From: Acidimicrobiales bacterium
GTDB lineage: Bacteria; Actinomycetota; Acidimicrobiia; Acidimicrobiales; SZUA-35
DNA length: 64,000 bases
Assembly (NCBI GenBank): GCA_041394265.1
Contig: JAWKIO010000005.1
Span: forward strand, 4,774,001 to 4,838,000
Direction of reading: 5' to 3'
The position numbers and the translations under genes are program-made. Positions 9,701-18,151 of this stretch are shown here, piece by piece (within the stretch, counting starts at the first letter, position 1; every line of letters begins with the position of its first letter). The notes below the pieces were generated by a model that was not told the origin of the DNA, made no database searches, and saw only the letters and a list, made by a program, of their open reading frames with translations.

Positions 9701-10605
9701 AGCTGGCGCTGACCATCGCCGGCGATCAGGTCACGGTCGACTTCACCGGCACCGACGACCAGATCCGGGGCTTCAAGAACAGCTCGTACGTCAACACCTG
9801 GTCGGCCGTCTCGATGGGCTTGATCTCGTTCTTCGAACCCGACCTTCCCCGCAACGAGGGGACCTTCCGCAACGTCGATCTGATTGCTCCGCTGGGATCG
9901 GTCGTCAACGCCCGACCGCCGGCGCCGCTCACGATGAACACGGTGATCCCGGCCCACGAGATCGTGCACCTCATCTGGCGTTGCCTCTCACAAGCCGATC
10001 CGACTCGGGCGCTCGCCGGCTGGGGCAAGAACATCTTCTGCGTGACCGCGGCGACGCCGGGTGCCTCCGAGCCATTCGTGATGTACCACTGGAGCGCAGC
10101 GGCGGGCGGCGGCGCCACCGACGAGCGCGACGGGTTCAACCAAATTGGCCATCTCATCGCGCTCGGTGGACTCACGCTGCCCGAGACCGAGTTCGTCGAG
10201 CAGCAGTATCCGGTGCGAGTGGTCGAACAGACCTTCCGATGCGACGGTGGGGGCGCGGGCACATTCCGCGGCGGCACCGGCATCGACTACGTCGTCGACG
10301 TTCTGGCCCCTGCCCGCTGGTCGTTCCGAGGCGAAGGCCTCGGCGAACCGACGGGCTACGGCATCGCCGGTGGGCTCGCGGGCGCTGGAGGGGTCATGGC
10401 CATCGATGGCGCCGACCTCGTCGTGCCGAAGTACGGCTTGGCAACGCTCGGACCGGTTCGGCTCCGGGCTTCGTCGCCGGGTGGCGGAGGCTACGGCGAT
10501 CCGCTCCTGCGAGACCGGCGACTCGTGGCCCGCGACGTCGCCGATGGCGTGGTGTCGCCCGAAGCCGCTGCCTCGATCTACGGCTATGCAGAGGACGACG
10601 CATGA
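6781..10605 (+). CDS. Fused hydantoinase/5-oxoprolinase (HyuA-HyuB)
   Basis: A 1274-residue fusion of the two subunits of ATP-dependent hydantoinase/oxoprolinase. The N-terminal HyuA part has the actin-like ATP site DVGGTFTDLV (about residue 20) and later GGAGAVHGAA. The HyuB part begins near residue 725 (DPIALALVQARLDHLSRHMG) and ends with the typical PGGGGYGDPLLRD. The single-chain order and length are those of eukaryotic-type 5-oxoprolinase, whereas most bacteria encode the halves separately. The reaction is ATP-driven opening of a cyclic amide such as 5-oxoproline, hydantoin or an N-methylated analogue; the substrate is not readable from sequence. The GTG start overlaps the phosphatase and the stop overlaps the molybdenum hydroxylase (ATGA). 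Confidence 0.92.
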   Translation: MSTRADAPADQLPDALGIAVDVGGTFTDLVINDGSSVVLVVKVPSVPSDPSTGVTNAVAEAARRLDVSPRHLIERCERFVHGSTVATNAVLEHKLAPVGLLTTRGFRDALEIRRGRRVDQWDHRAPWPEVLVPRSLRFGITGRLAHDGTEIEPLDLDDIAAAVDVLRGKVEAVAVCFHHSYVSDRHERAAGELLGEAWPGRVSLSSDLAPVLGEYERASTAVVNAGLLPIVSPYLRRLEDALRAWGLRTPLLLLQSNGGTVPLAAVERRPVDLVLSGPAAVVGALRSLDDGAIDDGGRTEPDDVISMEIGGTSCDVAVQISGAVGVVDELSVGGSDLRIPAVDVQTIGAGGGTIAWLDDAGMLQMGPQGAGAVPGPASYQRGGTQPTATDAQLVLGRLHPGPYAGGAVDLSLEAATRAIDEHIATPLRITVEAAAAGMLTLLEQHVQAAVETITIERGRDPGSLTLVAAGGAGAVHGAAVARALGIPRWLVPSTAGVFCAAGMLRSELRRDVIRSVVAPLETIGADGLLASLDERDGEAWRLVESDWPEPVANEARSTRWALDMRYPGQLWSVRVELGAADEARQLLASPHALGQLRQRFEAYYQRLFGHIQPDGRLDVTSVSVVASSVSPGALPNEGASTSVQPTPLRHQDCWLTKAQGRREVPVYGPLEVGQELDGPFLIELPTTTVLGLPGDHLEVTAGGDLAIEIRHAGDTVTHDVETDPIALALVQARLDHLSRHMGWVMTRTARSPIFSQSHDFSCFVTDADGTLISTADGIPIHTGGGGFAVRAILEQFAGDIGHDDVFLLNDPYTSGGNHLPDWVIGRPVFVDDSLVGFCCNRAHQSDIGGGAAGTYNPEATEIWHEGLRIPVMKLVERGKVRSDLWRLLQLNSRTPDLLDGDLRAMLGSTEIGAERMVELVNDLGTEAARRAFAELCDYADRRFRAAIAALPDGTWRASEHWDDDCFGPADVDIELALTIAGDQVTVDFTGTDDQIRGFKNSSYVNTWSAVSMGLISFFEPDLPRNEGTFRNVDLIAPLGSVVNARPPAPLTMNTVIPAHEIVHLIWRCLSQADPTRALAGWGKNIFCVTAATPGASEPFVMYHWSAAAGGGATDERDGFNQIGHLIALGGLTLPETEFVEQQYPVRVVEQTFRCDGGGAGTFRGGTGIDYVVDVLAPARWSFRGEGLGEPTGYGIAGGLAGAGGVMAIDGADLVVPKYGLATLGPVRLRASSPGGGGYGDPLLRDRRLVARDVADGVVSPEAAASIYGYAEDDA

Positions 10606-12926
10606 CCGATCGACCCTTCGCCGGTCGCCGGGAGGACCGGGCGTTCCTCCAGGGCGCAGCTCGCTATGTCGCCGACCTCGACCCCGTTGCCCTCGGCATC
10701 GACGGCGAGCTGTTGCACGTTGCGTTCGCCCGATCGCCGGTGGCCCACGGCGAGGTCCGAACGATCGACACCACAGCCGCCGAAGCCGGCGTCGGAGTGA
10801 TCGCCGTCTACACGCACGAGACCCTCGGTCTCGGGCCTTTCGTGCACTTCGGCTCCTACGAGCACGCTCGGGAGCAGTCGAGGTTTCCGTTGGCGGCCGG
10901 GCGAGTTCGGCACGTGGGCGAGGCGGTGGCCATGGTGGTCGCCGAGACCCTGCCGTTGGCGATCGACGCCACAGAAGGCGTCGATCTCGACATCGAGCTG
11001 CTCGAACCGATCATCGACCCGTCCGGCGCTGCCGATGGACCGCTGCTGTATCCCGACGCCGGCACCAACCTGGTGCTCAGACTTGAGAACGGACCTTTGC
11101 CGACTAGCGGTGGGTTGGCCGACACGGAGGCGGCGTCTGACGAGGTGAGCGTCACCGTCACGATCGACAACCCGAAGGTGTCGTCGCTCACCATCGAGTG
11201 CGACGCCATCGTCGCCATTCCGCTCGCTGATGGCGGACTCGACATCTGGTGCACATCACAAGGGGTGCAGGACCTGCGCGATGAGCTTGCTGCTGCGCTT
11301 GATCTTCCGGCCTCATCGATCCGCATGCGCTCGCCATCGGTGGGCGGCGGGTTCGGCGGCCGAGCCACGCTGCCGGTGGAGTTCGCCGCCGTTGCTCGCG
11401 CTGCGTTGCTCCTGCGTCGTCCACTCCGCTGGGTCCAGACCCGCTCCGAGCAGCTGACCGGTCAGCCCCAGGGGCGAGGGTTGCGCACCACGATCACGCT
11501 CTCTGCCTCGACCGGCGGCCAACTCCGCCGGCTCGATGCCGAGGTGCTCGGCGACGCCGGTGCCACGGCTCACATGCAGGCAGCGCTGCTGGTGAGTGCG
11601 CTTCGGCAGCTGCCGGGGCTCTACGGATTCGAACAGCTCCGCACCAGCGGCTCGGTGTGGTTGACGAACACCACGCCGGTGGGGGCCTATCGAGGTGCCG
11701 GTCAACCCGAGGCGAACCACGCTCGTGAACGTGCGATCGACGTGCTGGCTCGCCGCCTCGGCCTCGACCCGATCGCCTTCCGCCTCGAGAACTTGGTGCC
11801 GTCCGGACCGGGACCCCGACAACCCCGTGGCCTCGACTACGACGAGGTGGCGCCTCGTGCGGCGCTCGAGCGAGCGATCGAGCTGGCCGACCTCCCACGC
11901 TGGCGCGTCCGCCAAGCCGAGGCTGCCGAAGCCCAGTCGCCGAAGCGCATCGGTATCGGTGTCAGCTGCTATGCACAGACCAGTGGCCGGGGAGCGCCGG
12001 CCGACGGCGCCGAACTGCGCTTGTTGGCCGACGGTGCGGTCGAGATCTTCTGCGCGTCACCCGCCCACGGCCAGGGGCACGCACACACCTTCGCCAACCT
12101 GGTGGCCGATCGACTCGGGATCGATCCCGACGATGTGCGCTACGTCGATGCCGACACTGCCACAATCAACGAGGGCCTCTCGACCGGTGGGTCACGGACC
12201 ACGCAGGTCCTCGGCTCGCTCCTGGACGGTGCGTGCGATGCGATCATCGATGATGCTCGACCCCTTGTCGCCGAGCGGCTCGAGGTGGCGCTGAGCGATC
12301 TTGTCGTGGCGCCGGCTGGCTTCGGCCGGGGACCGGGGCTTGCCGTCAACGGGGTGCCCACCAAGCGAGTGGAGTGGGCCGAGCTGGCAGCCGAGTCGTC
12401 GAACGGCTGTGTCGCCGCCGCCAAACACGGGTCGGTGGCCGGGGCCACCCACCCCTTCGGTGCGCACCTGTCGGTGGTCGAGGTCGACACCGAGACGGGC
12501 CGAATCGAGCTGCTCCAACACGTGAGCGTCGATGATTCGGGAACGGTGCTGGAGCCGACGCTCTTCGAGGGCCAGCAGCACGGCGGGTCGGTGGGCGGCA
12601 TCGGACAGGCGCTGGGCGAAGCGGTTCGCTACGACGTCGGCGGCAATCCGATCACCGGCACGCTCGCCACGTACAACGTGGCGTCGATCGATCGAGTGTG
12701 TCAGCTCGTGACCGGCAGCACGGTCACACCGACCGATCGAAACGCGCTGGGTACGCGAGGGATCGGCGAGAACGGCTGCAATGGGGCCACGGCGGCCGTG
12801 CACAATGCAGTGATCGATGCGCTCTCAGCGTGGGAGATCGAGCACCTCGATCTCCCGCTCGATCCGGAGACGATCTGGCGGGCAGTTGCTCAGAACAACC
12901 CGACGGCGTCGAAGACCAGCGAATAG
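10602..12926 (+). CDS. Xanthine dehydrogenase-family molybdopterin-binding large subunit
   Basis: A 774-residue molybdenum hydroxylase large subunit (aldehyde oxidase/xanthine dehydrogenase family). An a/b-hammerhead domain occupies residues 1 to ~130, then the Mo-cofactor domains with VGGGFGGR, AYRGAGQPEAN and, near the C-terminus, the RGIGENGCNGA segment carrying the expected catalytic Glu. AYRGAG rather than AYxCSFR argues against form I CO dehydrogenase. Partner genes for the [2Fe-2S] and FAD subunits are not adjacent, which is unusual; they may lie elsewhere. Tight coupling to the fused hydantoinase suggests hydroxylation of an N-heterocycle before ring opening (inference). Its last 37 bp overlap the end of the converging membrane-protein gene. 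Confidence 0.9.
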   Translation: MTDRPFAGRREDRAFLQGAARYVADLDPVALGIDGELLHVAFARSPVAHGEVRTIDTTAAEAGVGVIAVYTHETLGLGPFVHFGSYEHAREQSRFPLAAGRVRHVGEAVAMVVAETLPLAIDATEGVDLDIELLEPIIDPSGAADGPLLYPDAGTNLVLRLENGPLPTSGGLADTEAASDEVSVTVTIDNPKVSSLTIECDAIVAIPLADGGLDIWCTSQGVQDLRDELAAALDLPASSIRMRSPSVGGGFGGRATLPVEFAAVARAALLLRRPLRWVQTRSEQLTGQPQGRGLRTTITLSASTGGQLRRLDAEVLGDAGATAHMQAALLVSALRQLPGLYGFEQLRTSGSVWLTNTTPVGAYRGAGQPEANHARERAIDVLARRLGLDPIAFRLENLVPSGPGPRQPRGLDYDEVAPRAALERAIELADLPRWRVRQAEAAEAQSPKRIGIGVSCYAQTSGRGAPADGAELRLLADGAVEIFCASPAHGQGHAHTFANLVADRLGIDPDDVRYVDADTATINEGLSTGGSRTTQVLGSLLDGACDAIIDDARPLVAERLEVALSDLVVAPAGFGRGPGLAVNGVPTKRVEWAELAAESSNGCVAAAKHGSVAGATHPFGAHLSVVEVDTETGRIELLQHVSVDDSGTVLEPTLFEGQQHGGSVGGIGQALGEAVRYDVGGNPITGTLATYNVASIDRVCQLVTGSTVTPTDRNALGTRGIGENGCNGATAAVHNAVIDALSAWEIEHLDLPLDPETIWRAVAQNNPTASKTSE

Positions 12927-13279
12927 ACCAAGAAGAGGAACACCGCACCGCCCAGCACGGTGTAATGCCAACGCTTCGGGTGATTCGAGCGCCAGAAGCG
13001 TCGCATGCTGATCGTGATCGATACCATGGCGACGAGGCTGATGGCGATACCGAGCGGCCGCCCGACCGACGCAGCAAGACCGATGGCCGGGGCAACGAAC
13101 GGGAAGAAGATGTAGGTGAGGAGGCACCGCACCGACGACACCAGGATCGACTTCTGGAACGCGCTCTGGGCTTCGGCCTGGGTAGCGGGCTGGGCCTGGT
13201 CGACCCGCAGGAACTTCTTCATGAAGGCGTCGGCCTTCGGCACGTCCTGCCTGGTGGGCACCGTTTCCGTCGTCGTCAC
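12890..13279 (-). CDS. Small membrane protein
   Basis: About 129 residues with a hydrophilic N-terminal ~45 (contains MKKFLRVDQAQ) and three hydrophobic stretches: LLTYIFFPFVAPAIGLAA, GIAISLVAMVSITISM and YTVLGGAVFLFLVYSLVF. No family is recognised. The start is uncertain: the GTG beginning VTTTETVPTRQ is used, and no strong ribosome site is seen. It is transcribed towards the Mo hydroxylase and overlaps its 3' end by 37 bp; it is divergent from the FAD oxidase, so the gap 13280-13321 probably holds both promoters. Confidence 0.65.
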   Translation of the reverse strand: MTTTETVPTRQDVPKADAFMKKFLRVDQAQPATQAEAQSAFQKSILVSSVRCLLTYIFFPFVAPAIGLAASVGRPLGIAISLVAMVSITISMRRFWRSNHPKRWHYTVLGGAVFLFLVYSLVFDAVGLF

Positions 13280-13321
13280 GATGTCAACGTTATCGGCCCG
13301 ATCTGCGGCATGCTGTGCACC

Positions 13322-14689
13322 ATGAACTCGCTGTGGTTCGACTCGATGCCCCCTCCATCGGTTCGACCGCCGCTCCCGGGCCCGACGTCGGTCGACGTGG
13401 TCATCGTGGGCGCCGGCTACACCGGACTCTGGACCGCGTACTACCTGGCCGAGCGGGTGCCCGATGCCTCGATCGTGGTGATCGATGCCCACCATGTGGG
13501 CTTCGGCGCGTCGGGACGAAATGGTGGGTGGTGCATCAGCGAGGTGGCCGCCGATGCCGAACGTTGGGATGCGCTGGCCGGGCCGGGCGGCGGTCGTCGT
13601 ATGGCCGACGCCATGCATCACACCGTCGACGAGGTCGAGCGGGTGACGATCGTCGAGGGGATCGACTGCGACTGGGCGCTGGGCGGCGAGCTGTACCTGG
13701 CCCGCAACCCGGCACAGGTCACCCGACTCCGAGCCCAGGTGAGCGGCACACTCGCCCGGGCGCCGGAGAGCGAGGCCCGCTGGCTCGATGCCGACGAGGC
13801 TCGCTCGCTGTGCAACGCCACCAAGGTGCTCGGGGCGATGCATCTGCCGCAGACGGCGGCGTTGCATCCGGGCAAACTCGTGACGGGACTGGCCGAGGCC
13901 TGTGAGCGGCGGGGCGTGGTGATCCACGACGACACCCGGGCCACCTCGCTGTCATCGGGTGTGGTCGAGACGACCCGGGGCCGCATCACGGCGACGTCGG
14001 TCGTGATGGCCACCGAGGCCTACAGCCGTGACCTCGAAGGCCACAAGCGCAGCCTGGTCCCGCTCTACTCGCTGATGGTCGCCACCGAGCCGCTTCCGGC
14101 CGACGTGCTGGAGGAGATCCGCCTCGAGACCCGGCCGACGTTCGCCGATGCCCGCTATCGGGTGATCTACGGGCAGCGGACGGCCGACGGTCGCCTGGCG
14201 TTCGGCGGTCGGAGTGCGCCCTATCGCTACGGCTCGGTGATCGACCCGGCGACCGAGAGTGACCCGGGCTACCACCAGATGATCATCGACACGCTCCACG
14301 ACCTGTTCCCGGTCGTGCGGGATGCGGCAATCACGCACCAGTGGGGTGGCGTGCTCGGCGTGCCGCGCAACTGGACCCCCACGGTCAACGATCTGGGCGA
14401 CGGTGTCTATCGGGCCGGCGGCTATGTCGGCGAGGGCGTCGCCGCCACGAACCTGGCCGGTCGCTGCCTTGCCCATCTGATTGCCGGGGCCGGCGGGGCC
14501 GACCACGATCGCGATCTCACCACCCTCCCGTGGGTCCGCAAACCGTCACGACGATGGGCTCCCGAGCCATTCCGATTCGCTGCCATCAAGGTCGGGGCGG
14601 AGCTGTTCGAGCGGGCCGATCGTCACGAGGAAGCAACCGGCACCCCGGCCAAGCAGGCCGAACTCGTCTGGAAGTACCTGCGCCGATGA
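13322..14689 (+). CDS. FAD-dependent amine oxidase-like oxidoreductase (DAO/PuuB family)
   Basis: A 455-residue flavoprotein of the D-amino-acid oxidase superfamily. The FAD Rossmann motif is VDVVIVGAGYTGLWTAYYLAE (residues ~22-42), followed by GFGASGRNGGW, a segment typical of gamma-glutamylputrescine oxidase and sarcosine/glycine-oxidase relatives. The C-terminal second FAD contact is GVYRAGGYVGEGVAATNLAG. It probably oxidises a primary or secondary amine with O2 as acceptor. An in-frame ATG lies 12 bp upstream (MLCT). The stop overlaps the next ATG, so it is coupled to the GNAT gene. PuuB-like is the closest call, but the substrate is not certain. Confidence 0.87.
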   Translation: MNSLWFDSMPPPSVRPPLPGPTSVDVVIVGAGYTGLWTAYYLAERVPDASIVVIDAHHVGFGASGRNGGWCISEVAADAERWDALAGPGGGRRMADAMHHTVDEVERVTIVEGIDCDWALGGELYLARNPAQVTRLRAQVSGTLARAPESEARWLDADEARSLCNATKVLGAMHLPQTAALHPGKLVTGLAEACERRGVVIHDDTRATSLSSGVVETTRGRITATSVVMATEAYSRDLEGHKRSLVPLYSLMVATEPLPADVLEEIRLETRPTFADARYRVIYGQRTADGRLAFGGRSAPYRYGSVIDPATESDPGYHQMIIDTLHDLFPVVRDAAITHQWGGVLGVPRNWTPTVNDLGDGVYRAGGYVGEGVAATNLAGRCLAHLIAGAGGADHDRDLTTLPWVRKPSRRWAPEPFRFAAIKVGAELFERADRHEEATGTPAKQAELVWKYLRR

Positions 14690-15339
14690 CCGCCACGCCA
14701 ACGACGAAACCGGTCGAACAGCAGTTCCACGTCCGCCCGCTGCGAGCCGAGGACGGTGAGGCGGCGGTGGCGATCGAGGCCATCAGCTATCCCTACCTCG
14801 AGCCGGAGCACCGCCTCTTGGCGTCCGACGTCGCCATCCACGCCCGGGTGTTCCCCGAGGGCTCGTTCGCCGTGGTCGATGCCGACGACACACTGTGGGG
14901 GATGGCGCTCGGTTGGCGCCTCGATTTCGATCTGGAACGGCCGTTGCACGTGCTCGACGATGTCGCCGACGAGTCGGCCCACGACCCACGCGGCGACTGG
15001 TACTACGGGCTCGATATCACCGTGCATCCCGCCCAGCGGGGACAAGGGCTCGGTGGACTGCTCTACGAGGCCCGCCGCCGATTGGTCCGGGCCGAGAACC
15101 TCCGAGGCATCCTGGCCGGCGGCATGATCCCCGGCTACCGGGCCGTGATGGACACCGTCGATGCCCCCACCTACATCATCGATGTGGTCGAGGGCCGTCG
15201 GACGGATCCGACACTCAACTTCCAGCTGCGCCAGGGATTCGAGGTGCGGGGACTGCTGCCGGGCTATGTGAACGGAACGGCGGGCGGGGGAATTGCTACC
15301 TTCCTCGTGTGGGAGAACCCGGACCATCGACCGACATGA
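14686..15339 (+). CDS. GNAT-family N-acetyltransferase
   Basis: A 217-residue protein with the GNAT core: the acetyl-CoA pyrophosphate loop is HPAQRGQGLGGLLYEARR (R/Q-x-x-G-x-G/A), preceded by YYGLDITV, a standard beta4. The N-terminal 20 residues are polar extension. It shares an ATGA overlap with the upstream FAD oxidase and lies 13 bp before the YdiJ-like dehydrogenase, so all three are likely co-transcribed. The acceptor is unknown; an amine or amino acid made or used by the neighbouring oxidase would fit. Confidence 0.85.
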   Translation: MTATPTTKPVEQQFHVRPLRAEDGEAAVAIEAISYPYLEPEHRLLASDVAIHARVFPEGSFAVVDADDTLWGMALGWRLDFDLERPLHVLDDVADESAHDPRGDWYYGLDITVHPAQRGQGLGGLLYEARRRLVRAENLRGILAGGMIPGYRAVMDTVDAPTYIIDVVEGRRTDPTLNFQLRQGFEVRGLLPGYVNGTAGGGIATFLVWENPDHRPT

Positions 15340-15352
15340 ATCACGGCGACCA

Positions 15353-18124
15353 GTGACCGACCTCGGGGCGCGGATCGTACGAGCGACCGACAACTCGGTC
15401 CACCAGTGGCGACCCGCCGAGGTGGCCACCCCGTCGACGGTCGATGACGTGGTGCGCCTCGTCATCGAGAACAACGCACGTCGCGAACCGCTGGCGGTGT
15501 GTCCACGTGGTGGTGGCACGTCGACCAACGGCCAGTGCCTGACCGACGGCCTGGTGATCGACACTCGCCAGCATCTGCATCACATCCTCGAGATCGACGT
15601 GGCCGGGCGCCGGGCCGTGGTCGAGCCGGGCGTGGTCGCCGGCAAGCTCGACGAGGTGCTCGCACCCGACGGACTGTTCTGGGCGCCCCATACCTCCACC
15701 CGGAACCGGGCGACGGTCGGGGGCATGATCGCGACCGACGCTGCGGGCAAGGGGTCGCTGCTCTACGGCCGCACCCATCGTCACGTCGAGTCGCTCGATG
15801 TGGTGCTCGCCGATGGGACCGTGTGGACCGCTCGAGCCCTTCCGATCGACGACGCACGGGCCGCGACCGACCGGACCGACGCCGTCGGCACGATCTGGCG
15901 GACACTGCTGGACCTGGCCGACCTCGGTCCGTTCGAGCTCCCCGAGCTGGCTCGCGGCTTCAGCGGGTACGGGATCAGTCGGGTCCACCACGACGGGCTG
16001 GTCGATCCCATCCCGGTCATCTGTGGGGCCGAGGGAACGCTCGGCGTCGTGGTTCGGGCCACCCTCCGCCTGACCGAAATCCCGAAGCACACCACCCTCA
16101 TCGTGGCGGCGTATCCGACCATTGATGCGGCGTTGAGAGACGCGGTCGAGCTGTCCGGTCACGGGGCCGAGCCGCCTCCCTTGGCGCCGTCGGCGATCGA
16201 GGTGTCGGATCGTGTCACGCTCGAGCGGGGTGCGGCGTCGCCCGCCTGGCCCCGGCTGGCGCCCCATGTGCCGGCCGGAACCGACGCCATCCTCCTCTGC
16301 GAGTACGACGTCCCCGACGACGACCCCCTGCTGGCTGCGATCCTGTCGCAGTTGGCGACGACCGGTCGGTCGAGTGGTCACGCCCTCGTCGACCAGGCCG
16401 TCGACCGCGCTGCTATCTGGAAGGTGCGAGCCGACGCCGTCGGCCTGCTGGCGAAGGTGCCCCACGGCGCGCCCCGGCCGACGGCGTTCGTCGAGGACTG
16501 CGCCGTCCCGGTGAGCGAGCTTGCTGCCTTCATCGCGGAGTTCCGGGCACTGCTCGATCGCCGAGGGCTGGACTACGCCATGTTCGGCCACGCCGACGTC
16601 GGTTGTGTGCACGTTCGCCCTGCGCTCGACCCGACCAGCGCCGAGCACGAGGCACTCGTCGCCACGATCACCAGCGAGGTGCTCGAACTCCTCGACCGGT
16701 TCGGCGGCCTGCTCTGGGGTGAGCACGGTCGTGGTCTCCGCAGCGCGGTCGTCGACAACGTGCTGCCTGCCGACCTGATCGACATCATGCGGACGGTCAA
16801 GGCGGCCTTCGATCCGCTCGACCGGATGAACCCGGGCAAGATGTACCGGCCGACCGGCTCCGACCTCCCTCTGATCGGGCTGGCCGACGTGCCACGCCGG
16901 GCGGCGTTCGATCGGGCCGTGCCGGTGACGATCCGGACCGACTACTCCCATGCCTTCGACTGCAACGGCAACGGGCTGTGCCATCACTTCGGCGACAGCG
17001 AGGTGATGTGTCCGTCGTACAAGGTCACCGACGATCCGGTGCTGGCGCCAAAGGGGCGCACCGACCTCATCCGCGCGTGGCTCCACGACCGCCAGGATTC
17101 GGCGACGGCCGAGGCGTTGGCCGGTTCGTTGCGGAGCTGCCTGTCGTGCGGTGCGTGCACCGGGCACTGCCCGGTCCACGTCGACATCCCCGAGCTGAAG
17201 TCACGGTTCTTCGAGGCGTACTACGCAGATCGGCGGCGACCGCTGCGCGACCACGTGCTGTCCCGATTCGAGTCGCTGGTACCGCTCGTGCAGCGGCTAC
17301 CCGGCCGGAACTCGCCGATCGCCCGATTGGCGGCAGGGCGTCTCGGACTGGTCGATCTCCCCGACGTGCCGGCGCGCCCCGCAGCCACCCTGCCCACCTT
17401 CGATCCCGACGACGTCGATGTCGATGTGGTGGTGCTGGCCGATGTCTTCACCTCGGTGCTCGACCGTGAGGAGGCGGTGGCGGCCGTTGCCCTGCTCGAG
17501 GCGGTTGGCTACTCGGTCGCCGTGTCACGGCTGGTACCCACCGCCAAGTTCGACCATGTCAAGGGCCTGCGCCGACGCTTCGCCAGGGCGGCGTCCGCAC
17601 AGCGCGAACTGCTCGATCAGATCGAGGAGGCTGGAGCGGTGGCGGTCTCGCTCGATCCGGCGATCGCCCTCATGCACCGACACGACTATGCCAAGGTCGA
17701 TACGACCTATCCCCGCCACGCCGTGCGCCCGCTGATCGATCTGCTGGTCGATCGGATGGACCGACTGCCGCCCGCTGCCCAACCCCGTTCGCTCCACCTA
17801 TTCGGCCATTGCACCGAGCAGGCCCTGGCGCCGGCATGGATCGATGGCTGGACCCGCGTCCTCGGCGCCGTCGGTCACGACGTGCAACGGGTGTCGACCG
17901 GCTGTTGTGGCATGGCCGGCATCTTCGGTCACGAGGCCGAGAACGCCGACATGTCGCATGCCTTGTTCGATCAGCTGTGGCGTCCGCACCTCGATACCGG
18001 CGCGGCCGCCGGCTCAGGGGCGGTGGCGACCGGCTGGTCGTGTCGGTCCCAGGGCAAACGCCATGACCACACCATCGTCAGCCCGGGGGCCATCCTCGCC
18101 GAAGGACTCGCGGGCCGTTCGTGA
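15353..18124 (+). CDS. FAD-linked oxidase / Fe-S dehydrogenase (YdiJ-like)
   Basis: A 923-residue three-part flavo-iron-sulfur enzyme. Residues ~20-250 are an FAD_binding_4 (PCMH) domain with CPRGGGTSTNGQCL and TRNRATVGGMIATDAAGKGS; ~250-510 is the FAD-oxidase C domain (HADVGCVHVRP, GEHGRGLRS, DRMNPGKM). Then come the Fe-S segments CNGNGLCHHF...MCPSYK and CLSCGACTGHCPVHVDIP, the latter a complete 4Fe-4S motif, and a CCG-type C-terminal domain (STGCCGMAGIFG). The order matches the YdiJ family, linked to D-2-hydroxyglutarate or D-lactate oxidation with electrons passed to the respiratory chain. The GTG beginning VTDLGARIV is the likely start. Confidence 0.9.
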   Translation: MTDLGARIVRATDNSVHQWRPAEVATPSTVDDVVRLVIENNARREPLAVCPRGGGTSTNGQCLTDGLVIDTRQHLHHILEIDVAGRRAVVEPGVVAGKLDEVLAPDGLFWAPHTSTRNRATVGGMIATDAAGKGSLLYGRTHRHVESLDVVLADGTVWTARALPIDDARAATDRTDAVGTIWRTLLDLADLGPFELPELARGFSGYGISRVHHDGLVDPIPVICGAEGTLGVVVRATLRLTEIPKHTTLIVAAYPTIDAALRDAVELSGHGAEPPPLAPSAIEVSDRVTLERGAASPAWPRLAPHVPAGTDAILLCEYDVPDDDPLLAAILSQLATTGRSSGHALVDQAVDRAAIWKVRADAVGLLAKVPHGAPRPTAFVEDCAVPVSELAAFIAEFRALLDRRGLDYAMFGHADVGCVHVRPALDPTSAEHEALVATITSEVLELLDRFGGLLWGEHGRGLRSAVVDNVLPADLIDIMRTVKAAFDPLDRMNPGKMYRPTGSDLPLIGLADVPRRAAFDRAVPVTIRTDYSHAFDCNGNGLCHHFGDSEVMCPSYKVTDDPVLAPKGRTDLIRAWLHDRQDSATAEALAGSLRSCLSCGACTGHCPVHVDIPELKSRFFEAYYADRRRPLRDHVLSRFESLVPLVQRLPGRNSPIARLAAGRLGLVDLPDVPARPAATLPTFDPDDVDVDVVVLADVFTSVLDREEAVAAVALLEAVGYSVAVSRLVPTAKFDHVKGLRRRFARAASAQRELLDQIEEAGAVAVSLDPAIALMHRHDYAKVDTTYPRHAVRPLIDLLVDRMDRLPPAAQPRSLHLFGHCTEQALAPAWIDGWTRVLGAVGHDVQRVSTGCCGMAGIFGHEAENADMSHALFDQLWRPHLDTGAAAGSGAVATGWSCRSQGKRHDHTIVSPGAILAEGLAGRS

Positions 18125-18151
18125 GTCCGCAGCGCTTGCCCGCTGCTGGGA

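Noticed and set aside
8680..9969. Long antisense frame opposite the HyuB half.
   Set aside because: No recognisable domains and overlaps a conserved gene fully.
10602..12926. Carbon monoxide dehydrogenase large subunit (coxL).
   Set aside because: The active-site region is AYRGAGQ, not AYxCSFR, and coxS/coxM are absent.
12890..13279. Possibility that the small membrane protein is an antisense artefact.
   Set aside because: Rejected as artefact because hydrophobic helices are clean and it overlaps the Mo gene only at the last 37 bp; but the start is uncertain.
15341..17179. Long antisense frame (over 600 codons) opposite the YdiJ-like gene.
   Set aside because: High G+C antisense artefact: the plus strand has clear FAD and Fe-S motifs; the antisense protein has none.
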